Shown here: in pieces, positions 27,495 to 34,800 of the stretch
Layout: every line of letters begins with the position of its first letter
Position numbering within the stretch: position 1 is the stretch's first letter
Assembly: GCA_037439425.1 (NCBI GenBank)
Contig: JBBIWA010000017.1
Coordinates: 1-64,000, forward strand
Direction: 5' to 3'
DNA: 64,000 nucleotides
Source of the DNA: JBBIWA01 sp037439425
Lineage (GTDB): Bacteria > Acidobacteriota > Blastocatellia > RBC074
Made by a program: the position numbers and the translations under genes
Notes under the pieces: generated by a model
The model's input: only the letters and a program-made list of their open reading frames with translations
Database searches by the model: none
Told to the model about the DNA's origin: nothing

Positions 27495-27585
27495 ACTCAT
27501 CACCTCTTAAGTAGAAACTTTTGTGTCTACCGTCTATGTCTGTAAAAGCAGCAATCTGCATCCTCGTCATACTCATCACCTCTTA
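27472..27585. repeat. Perfect 38-bp direct repeat, offset 76 bp, duplicating a gene start
   Basis: 27472-27509 and 27548-27585 are identical. Read on the minus strand, each copy holds TAAGAGGTGATGAGTATGAC plus the next codons, that is, a stop codon, ribosome binding site and first codons. The upstream copy overlaps the CDP-alcohol transferase stop; the downstream copy is the functional start of the HAD gene. From the upstream copy a frame of about 37 codons runs across the true start in another frame. Confidence 0.95.
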
Positions 27586-28215
27586 CCAGATTCTGGGCAG
27601 CGCCACATCTTTTTGAAAGAACCTTAAGCCTTCGACGATCACGGGCACACCGCGAAGCACGCAGAGCGTGACAGCCGCTACCACCGCGCCAGAGCGCAGG
27701 CCCTCAGCCAAGCTAGCTCGCAGCAACGCGTGCCACTGGGGCCAATCGGCTAACACTAGCCAGAGACCGAGAGCACAGAAGGCGGCGCATTTGATCACTC
27801 CATAGAGCGCACGGCTCGCGCGCGAGCCAACCAGCAGCTTGCCCCACCAGGTCTGCATCATCGTCTTTTCGCCGAAAGCGGCCTGTCCTTGGGTGAAAGC
27901 AATCGCGCGCAAGAAATCCGTCAAGCAACCACGCGCGATGACAATCGCCGGGATCCAGAACGAGATGAGACCGGCAGTGGCGAAGTAGATCCAGTACAGG
28001 CTTTCAACCACGCGATCTGCGGCAATATCGAAAGCCGCACCGGCATCGCTTGTGCGCCCACTGCGTCGCGCCACATAACCGTCAATTGCATCGAGCGCGA
28101 GTGCCACCACCACCAGCAGCAGCGCCGCCAGGCTCGCATATGCGCCCTGGCGAAAGAGTGCGACTGAGATAAAAGCCAGGACGATCCGCACCAGCGTAAT
28201 CAGATTAGGAGACAT
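27583..28215 (-). CDS. CDP-alcohol phosphatidyltransferase family protein
   Basis: About 210 residues with several membrane segments. The family signature D-x2-DG-x2-AR-x8-G-x3-D-x3-D is present as DAIDGYVARRSGRTSDAGAAF followed by DIAADRVVE (the first piece continues directly into the second). Such enzymes swap CMP of a CDP-diacylglycerol or CDP-alcohol for an alcohol, for example in phosphatidylglycerophosphate or phosphatidylinositol-phosphate synthesis. ATG 28215 is preceded by a strong AGGAGG site 5 bases away; the longer frame to 28353 has none and runs into repeat DNA. First gene of the operon with the HAD-IB and PAP2-like genes. Confidence 0.92.
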   Translation of the reverse strand: MSPNLITLVRIVLAFISVALFRQGAYASLAALLLVVVALALDAIDGYVARRSGRTSDAGAAFDIAADRVVESLYWIYFATAGLISFWIPAIVIARGCLTDFLRAIAFTQGQAAFGEKTMMQTWWGKLLVGSRASRALYGVIKCAAFCALGLWLVLADWPQWHALLRASLAEGLRSGAVVAAVTLCVLRGVPVIVEGLRFFQKDVALPRIW

Positions 28216-28231
28216 AACTACCTCCTGTGGA

Positions 28232-28330
28232 AAATCCCTGGGAGCGCACGCATCCTTGCGTGCCCTATTTCCATTAAGCGAGCCGTTACCAGAGACCAAG
28301 CACGCTAGAAGCGTGCGTACCCAGGGTTTC
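28232..28330. repeat. BIME-like element of two hairpins inside a larger inverted repeat
   Basis: GCACGCA-TCCT-TGCGTGC (28246-28263) and GCACGCT-AGA-AGCGTGC (28300-28316) are flanked by matching arms (AAAATCCCTGGGAGCGCACG at 28230-28249 and a near-complement ending CCCAGGGTTT). It abuts the ribosome binding site of the CDP-alcohol transferase gene, so it lies in its leader or promoter. The rest of the spacer to 28642 shows only short word repeats. Confidence 0.75.
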
Positions 28331-28642
28331 ATCATCTCTCCCGCATTGCTCAAGCGACCTGAGGAATTCCTCAGGAAACCGAACCCCGAAGCACACGAAT
28401 CAGTACCTGGAGCGGTAGCGACCGGCTAAGAGCCCTCGCGCTCTTCGTGTCCTTCGTGGTTGATCTTGCTTACTTCAAGCGCTATGCCGGGGAGAGGCCA
28501 AAAGCCACCACGAGTACCGAAGTGGCGTGATCATTGGACTTCGCCTCGTGAGGCTAATTGAGTAAGGATTGGTAGCGGCGAGGTTGCGGTGTCGGATTTT
28601 TACGACGAATGACAGACGCTTTCAGCTTACCGAAGCGTGCTG

Positions 28643-29215
28643 TTAGCCGGGCAGGGCTGGCTTAAAGAGCTGGCGCAGATCCGCCTTGATCTCACGGATA
28701 TCGGCTTCAATACGAGCAAACCGCTCATCGTAGCGCTTATCGTTCTGGCGGACTTCGTTGCGCAATGCCTCAATCTCGCTCCGGATGCCCACCAGCTCAG
28801 CCCTGATTTCGTTCCTGAAACTGGTGAACTGCTCGCTGAGCGCTGCATGTTCGGTTCTAAACTCGCTTCGCAGGCTCGCCTGCTCAGCCCCGATCTCGTT
28901 CCTGAAACTGGTGAACTGCTCGCTGAGCGCTGCATGTTCGGTTCTGAACTCACTTCTCAAGCTCGCCTGCTCGGTCCTGAACTCACTTCTCAGGTCAGCC
29001 AGCTCGGCTTTGGTCTCACTTCTCAAGCTCGCCAGCTCGGCCTTGGTCTCACTTCTCAAGCTCGCCAGCTCAGCTTTGATTTCGTTTCTGAAGCTGGTGA
29101 ACCGCTCATTGAGCAAGGTCTGTAGCGAGCGGGTCGTCCCCAGAATGGTCAGAATGAACCCAAAGAAAGTGAGAATGAAAGCTCCAATGATAGTGATGAA
29201 TTGCCAGTTAGCCAT
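28643..29215 (-). CDS. Membrane-anchored coiled-coil protein with 11-residue repeats
   Basis: About 190 residues. One N-terminal membrane segment (FITIIGAFILTFFGFILTIL) is followed by a continuous coiled coil of hendecad units such as RSETKAELASL, RSEFRTEQASL and RNEIRAELVGI, interspersed with the 7-residue insert SEQFTSF. A 29-residue block is tandemly repeated (RSEFRTEHAALSEQFTSF with the following hendecad), and the DNA of the two copies is almost identical with an 87-base period, indicating recent duplication. The C-terminus (DERFARIEADIREIKADLRQ) is heptad-like. GGAGG lies 8 bases before ATG 29215. Function unknown; architecture suggests a spacer or scaffold projecting from the membrane. 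Confidence 0.85.
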   Translation of the reverse strand: MANWQFITIIGAFILTFFGFILTILGTTRSLQTLLNERFTSFRNEIKAELASLRSETKAELASLRSETKAELADLRSEFRTEQASLRSEFRTEHAALSEQFTSFRNEIGAEQASLRSEFRTEHAALSEQFTSFRNEIRAELVGIRSEIEALRNEVRQNDKRYDERFARIEADIREIKADLRQLFKPALPG

Positions 29216-29393
29216 CAGCTGCTCCTCCAGTGGCCCCATTCTATCACAACACAGCAGTGGGGCAATGGCTCGCCCCTGGCACCCGAACTATGACAACTGA
29301 GTGCCATCTCCAGCTGCGCAGTGGTAGCGATGAAGACACAAACCCGCCGGCTCGCGATCACCAGAGCTGGAGACCTTGTCAAGAGGGGCTCGA

Positions 29394-29423
29394 TTGCTGA
29401 GGGCCGAAGGCTGATGTTATGAT
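29394..29423 (+). promoter_or_regulatory. Candidate promoter of the ccsA/hemX-like - hemA pair
   Basis: TTGCTG (29394-29399), an 18-base spacer and TATGAT (29418-29423), with TG one base upstream of the -10 (extended -10). Transcription would start near 29430, only about 11 bases before ATG 29441, which favours that start over TTG 29423. Confidence 0.45.
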
Positions 29424-29440
29424 TGGGGTCCGATCAAATT

Positions 29441-30277
29441 ATGGACATTCCTTTGCTAATAGCGTTGTTGTTCTACCTGGCGGCAGCCTTTTACTCTGTC
29501 TTCGCGCTGGCCAGCAGGCAAACGGGGTCGAACCGCCTGGTGCTACTGATGGTCACTGCTGGATCGCTGGCGCACACCCTCTCGCTGGCTGCCAGTTGGG
29601 TACAGCTAGGCCACTTTCCGATTGTTCATCCCAAAGAGGTCAGTTCTTTCATCGCCTGGGCCATTATGGTCTATTACCTGATCATCAGCCTGCGGTATCG
29701 CGCAAAAGCATTACCGACCTTTGTGCTGCCGTTCATCTTCCTCTTCACGCTCGTCTCGCTGCTGCTGCCGGAGCCGAATAACCCGCTTCCGGTGGGACTG
29801 CAAGGAGCAATCTTTGCTAGCGCCTTGACCCGGATCATTTTTCCGGTGCACGTCACCCTGATCGTCTTTGCCTATGCGGCCTTCACGATCACTCTTATCG
29901 GCAGCGTGATGTACCTTTTGCAGGAACGAGAATTGAAGGCCAAGACCTTCGGAGCAGCTTTCTACCGTCTACCGGCGCTCAACACCTGTGATGAACTCAG
30001 CTATCGGTCGCTGACCGTTGGCTTCGTGTTGCTCACGCTAGGCATGATGACCGGCATTATCTGGAACAATCAGCGGGACGGCCGCTACTGGCACAACGAT
30101 CCGAAAGAGATCATGGCGCTGGTGACGTGGCTGGTTTATCTCTTCATTATGCATTACCGTTTGACCGCTGGATGGCGCGGGCGGCGCGTGGCCTGGTTGA
30201 CCATTGTTGGCTTCGCCGTGGTTTTATTCACCTGGGCCGGGACACGTTACCTAGGCGGCTATCACGTGTTCGGGTAG
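29441..30277 (+). CDS. CcsA/HemX-family cytochrome c assembly membrane protein
   Basis: About 278 residues with eight predicted membrane segments. The family motif is in the C-terminal half: GMMTGIIWNNQRDGRYWHND followed by PKEIMALVTWLVYL, the heme-handling Trp-rich loop variant. Conserved histidines lie in FPVHVTLIVFAY and FIMHYRLTAGW. CcsA-type proteins present heme for c-type cytochrome maturation; the related HemX regulates or stabilises glutamyl-tRNA reductase. The hemA gene follows 63 bases downstream of the stop, the arrangement seen for hemX-hemA in other bacteria, so the HemX role is favoured. No ccsB/resB gene is adjacent. Confidence 0.87.
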   Translation: MDIPLLIALLFYLAAAFYSVFALASRQTGSNRLVLLMVTAGSLAHTLSLAASWVQLGHFPIVHPKEVSSFIAWAIMVYYLIISLRYRAKALPTFVLPFIFLFTLVSLLLPEPNNPLPVGLQGAIFASALTRIIFPVHVTLIVFAYAAFTITLIGSVMYLLQERELKAKTFGAAFYRLPALNTCDELSYRSLTVGFVLLTLGMMTGIIWNNQRDGRYWHNDPKEIMALVTWLVYLFIMHYRLTAGWRGRRVAWLTIVGFAVVLFTWAGTRYLGGYHVFG

Positions 30278-30340
30278 AGGATGAAAGCGTCAAACCTCAG
30301 GCCTCAGGGATCAGGCCAAGTAAGAAGTCTGAAGTCTAAT

Positions 30341-31612
30341 ATGGGTATTATCCTGGTTGGAGTCAGTCATAAAACCGCTCCCATCGAAATTCGTGAGCAA
30401 TTGGCCATCGCCGAAGAGAGTACGGCTGAAGCCCTGGCGGCGATGGTTGACCGGCAGACCATTACCGAAGGGCTGATCGTTTCAACCTGCAATCGGATCG
30501 AGTTAATAGCTGCCACGCTTGCCGAGAATGAACGCGGCATTGCTTGCCTGTGCGACTTTCTCCACGACTATCACGGCTGCGCCAGAAACAGCCTGAACCA
30601 TCATCTGTATCATCACGCTGACACTGCTGCGATTAAACACGTCTTTCGCGTGACATCCAGCCTTGACTCGATGGTGGTAGGTGAGCCGCAGATCCTGGGC
30701 CAGATGAAGACAGCCTTTCACCTGGCTCAGCAGGCGCGCACTGTTGGCCCCACGCTCCACCGCTTGATGAATCGCGCTTTCTCGGTAGCCAAACGGGTGC
30801 GCAATGAGACAGGCGTTGGCGAGGCCGCTGTGTCGGTCAGCTTCGTCGCGGTTGAGCTGGCGCGCAAAGTCTTTGAGACGCTCAGTGGGACGACCATCCT
30901 GCTGATCGGCGCTGGGGAGATGGCCGAACTGGCAGCCCGCCATCTGATCAACTACGGTGTCAGCCGCCTGTTGATCACCAATCGCACTTATGAGAATGCT
31001 GAGCAGTTGGCCTGTGCGATGAATGGCACAGCGGTGCGGTTTGAAGATTTCGAGCGACGATTGGTTGAGGCGGACATTGTGATTTGCTCGACCGGCGCAC
31101 CTCATTATCTGGTTCATCCGGAGCAAGTCCGGCAGGCTTTAGAAGCGCGCCGCAATCGCCCGATGTTGATGATCGATATTTCAGTTCCGCGCAACATTGA
31201 TCCGGCGATCAGCAAACTCGACAATGTCTTCGTCTTTGATGTGGATGACCTACAATCAATCGCCACAGCCAATCTGAAGGAGCGCGAGCGTGAAGCCCTC
31301 CGCGCCGAAGCGATTGTGGAAGCGGAAGCCGAGCGATTCGCGGCAGCGCTGGCCGAAGGTGATCTCAACGCGGTGATTGGTGCGTTTCGCCGCGAAGCTG
31401 AGCTGATGGTCCAGCGAGAGCTCGAGCGCAGCCGCAAAAGACTGGGCGAGCTGACGCCGGAACAGGAGCAAGCGCTTCGCGTGCTGCTTAGTTCGGTCGT
31501 CCACAAATTCACCTTACCTGTGATCAAACAACTGCGCGAGTCCGAAGATGGGCACTCGCTTTATCTCCAGGCCTGGCGCGAACTCTATCATCGGGATGAG
31601 GAGAAGCGATAG
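30341..31612 (+). CDS. hemA: Glutamyl-tRNA reductase
   Basis: About 423 residues. HemA reduces glutamyl-tRNA to glutamate-1-semialdehyde with NADPH, the first committed step of C5 tetrapyrrole synthesis. It starts MGIILVGVSHKTAPIEIREQ, with the catalytic Cys50 in VSTCNRIEL. The NADPH domain has LLIGAGEMAELAARHLINYG, and the C-terminal dimerisation helix is typical (EQEQALRVLLSSVVHKFTLP). The frame continues upstream to ATG 30281, but those 20 codons lie in CTCAGG/CTGAAG word-repeat DNA; ATG 30341 gives the family-standard N-terminus. Probably co-transcribed with the HemX/CcsA-like gene. Confidence 0.96.
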   Translation: MGIILVGVSHKTAPIEIREQLAIAEESTAEALAAMVDRQTITEGLIVSTCNRIELIAATLAENERGIACLCDFLHDYHGCARNSLNHHLYHHADTAAIKHVFRVTSSLDSMVVGEPQILGQMKTAFHLAQQARTVGPTLHRLMNRAFSVAKRVRNETGVGEAAVSVSFVAVELARKVFETLSGTTILLIGAGEMAELAARHLINYGVSRLLITNRTYENAEQLACAMNGTAVRFEDFERRLVEADIVICSTGAPHYLVHPEQVRQALEARRNRPMLMIDISVPRNIDPAISKLDNVFVFDVDDLQSIATANLKEREREALRAEAIVEAEAERFAAALAEGDLNAVIGAFRREAELMVQRELERSRKRLGELTPEQEQALRVLLSSVVHKFTLPVIKQLRESEDGHSLYLQAWRELYHRDEEKR

Positions 31613-31693
31613 CGGATCAGCCTAATCGCGAAGGTTATTGGTCTTTGTGTCCCTTGCCCCCTTTCACCCGTTCACAGATGGCCGAATAAATCA

Positions 31694-31723
31694 TTGACAG
31701 CACAGACCAATCAGTACTAGTAT
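31694..31723 (+). promoter_or_regulatory. Candidate promoter of the giant surface-protein gene
   Basis: TTGACA (31694-31699), an 18-base spacer and TAGTAT (31718-31723), about 130 bases before the start codon at 31857. Confidence 0.5.
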
Positions 31724-31856
31724 TACGACGCCTGTCACACAGGTCAACCCACTCACGAGGTTATTTTTACTTGCCCGCCCTTGCGCTTGCCTCAAACAAG
31801 TTGGCCCCTATTGCTTTTCAACAGGTACTGTCTGCCCCGGCTCTGAACTCATATTG

Positions 31857-34800
31857 ATGAGGATTGGTCACATGTTAGATCACCAGGGTGCTTCAGTTTT
31901 GCTTCGTCTTGCCGGTTCAACCAAAGCTCAGTTGCACCATAGAAGGGCTTATCTGGCCAAGCCACTGTGGCAACGCTTGACCTTTCTCTTCATCACACTG
32001 GTCTGCCTGCTGGTACTGATCGGCGACTTCGCCAGCCTGAAGGTGCAGGCCGATTCAGCTAATCCTACTCCGGTGACCACAGTGGATGCAGCAAGTTATC
32101 AATCGCTGCTCGCGCCGAACTCCATTGCCGCCGCCTTCGGGACACAACTGGCCACAGGCACAGCGGTGGCGACTGATGCGGACCCAAACACGCCGGGCAT
32201 CCAGCTTCCGACCACACTCAATGGGACGACGGTGGAAGTCAATGGGGTGCGCGCCGGGTTGTTCTTTGTCTCGGCCAACCAGATCAACTATCTCATCCCG
32301 CCGAGCACAGCTCCGGGACTGGCGACCGTAGTGGTGCGGTCAGGTGATGGAGTGGTCTCGCAAGGCACTCTGACGGTGGTGAACAATGCGCCGAAGATCT
32401 TCACAGCTTCTCAAACTGGGGCCGGAGCGCCTGCAGCGCTGGTCACTCCCGATGGCATCAGCTATTCGTTAACTGGCAACCCTGACGGCAGCACGCGGCC
32501 AGTGCCAGCAGGACAGGTGCTGGTGCTTTTCGGCACAGGCTTTCGCAACGCGGCTCCGGGTAGCGTCGGCGTGCTGATTGGCGGCATCAGCTCGGCGGTA
32601 GCTTATGCTGGCCCGCAGCCTGATTTCGTAGGTCTGGATCAGATCAACGTCACAATTCCAGAGTCGCTCGCAGGGCGCGGCGTGGTTGATGTAGTAGTGA
32701 CGGTCGGCGCCACGGCGAGCAATACAGTGAACCTCGAAATCGCCGGAGCCTCTGGCTCGACCCCTCCCACCGTGAGCGGCTTTGATGTCACAGAAGCGCT
32801 GGCCGGCCAGACGATCACCATTCAGGGGAGCAACTTTTCCCCCACCCCTTCGCAAAACACCGTGCGCATCGGCGCGATGGAAGCCCAGGTGACACAGGCT
32901 AGCGCGACGCAATTAAGCGTGCTGCTCCCTTATGGCGTTTCGACCGGCAAGGTCAAGGTGCAGACGGCGCAAGGCCAAGGCGAAAGCGCTGCCAATTTGT
33001 CCATCCGGACTTCGATCTCTGGCACCATTCAATCAACGCTGGGCGCGGCTTTACAGGGCGTCACAGTGCGATTGTCGGGAACGAGCAAACTGGCAACCAC
33101 TAATGCTCAGGGACTGTTTCTGTTAAGCGATGTGCCGCCGGGAGCGGCAGTGCTTGAAGTAGACGGCTCGACCGTGGGAGCCACTCCGCCTTATCCTGCG
33201 ATCGTGCTCAAGATGATCGTCCAGGCCAATCGGGATAACCAGATCGCGCAGCCCATCTCACTGCAACAATCGAGCGGCTCTTCAGGCAACGTTGGCGGCT
33301 CAGGTGGATCAAGCGCTCAATATACTTTGACCAGGGCCGAGCGCCAGAAACGCCCTGCTGTTACGATCACCACTGATGGGGTAACACTGGACATTCCCGG
33401 AACGGCTACCTTCCCTAACGGCTCAACGAGTGGTACGGTCACAGTCACGGTACTTCAGCGCGATCGCTTCCCCGTTCCGTTGCCACCTAGAGTTTACTCT
33501 TCGACCTTTGTTCAGATCACACCTTTTGAGACCATCTTTTCACCGCCTGCCAGTCTGACTTTACCTAATAGCGACAACATCCCCGCCAACTCGCTGGTGG
33601 ACGTCTATGCTTACGACACCAGCATCACGCCATCGGGATTCACTAAACGCGGAACCGGTCAGGTCAGCAGCGACGGTAGAAGCATCTTCGTTTCAGGCGT
33701 GGTTGATAAAGCCAGCATCTGGTCTGCTGTTCCCTCTCAAATTCAGTGGACCGTCGTGAAGGGCAAGGTCGTGAATGCGAACGATCAACCGGTGCGCCAT
33801 GCGCAGGCGATAGTGCGCGGACGCAATGCCTTCACCGATGGCAACGGCGCTTTTTCGATCTCCGATGTGCTGGCCAAAGCTAACGAAACGCTCACCGTTG
33901 AAGCCACGCATCTGGCTCCGGGCGGAATAGTGCTCAAAGCTTCTGCTTCAGGGACTGCTGTTGTGGGAGGTGTGACCGACGTTGGAACGATCAAGCTGCC
34001 GGCAGCGCCGCAACTGCTGCTTGCGCTCAATCCGCAGGCAGTAGCTCTCACCATGGGAGCTTCAGCCTCGCTGCAACTGGCGGCGACACTTCCGGCGCCG
34101 GCGGGCGGTTATCTGGTCAACCTGAGCAGCAGCGATGCGAACGTGGTGAGGACTGATGTCAGCTCGGTAACTATTCCTGAAGGCAAACTGACGGCCGAAG
34201 TCTCCATCACAGGGGTTGGCGGCGGCAAAGCTACGATCACGGCAACGCTCGCTGACAACTCGGCCAAGGCGACTGCCAGTGCGCTGGTGACTCGTCCCGC
34301 GCCTGCGCTCAGCTCGCTTTCACCGGCAAGCGGCCCCCCCTTCACGCAGATTACCATCAACGGTTCTGGCTTCAGCCCACTGCCCCGGCAAAACCTGGTC
34401 TCATTCGAGCAGAACGGACAGATCATCATTGCGCCGCCGGACTCGCTGAAGGCCATAGGCACGACTGCCCCCACAGGCTTGCTGGCCACGGTTCCACCGC
34501 TTTTGCCCGGCAATGTGCAGGTCTTTGTCGTCACGCTTGATGCCAATGGTGTGCCGAGCGCACCATCGAATAAACTCCCCTTCACGGTGCTTGGCCCGCC
34601 AACCATTGCCAGCATCACTCCCAACCCGGCAGCAGTCGGGTCTGAAGTCACCATTACCGGAACCAACTTCAGTCCGATCAAAGAAGAGAACACGGTCCTT
34701 TTTTCGATTCCACGTCTGAGCGTGCCAGGCACCAACAAACCGATCTTTGCGCGCGGCTTGATTACTTCGGCTACGACGACTGAGTTGAAAGTGCGCGTGC

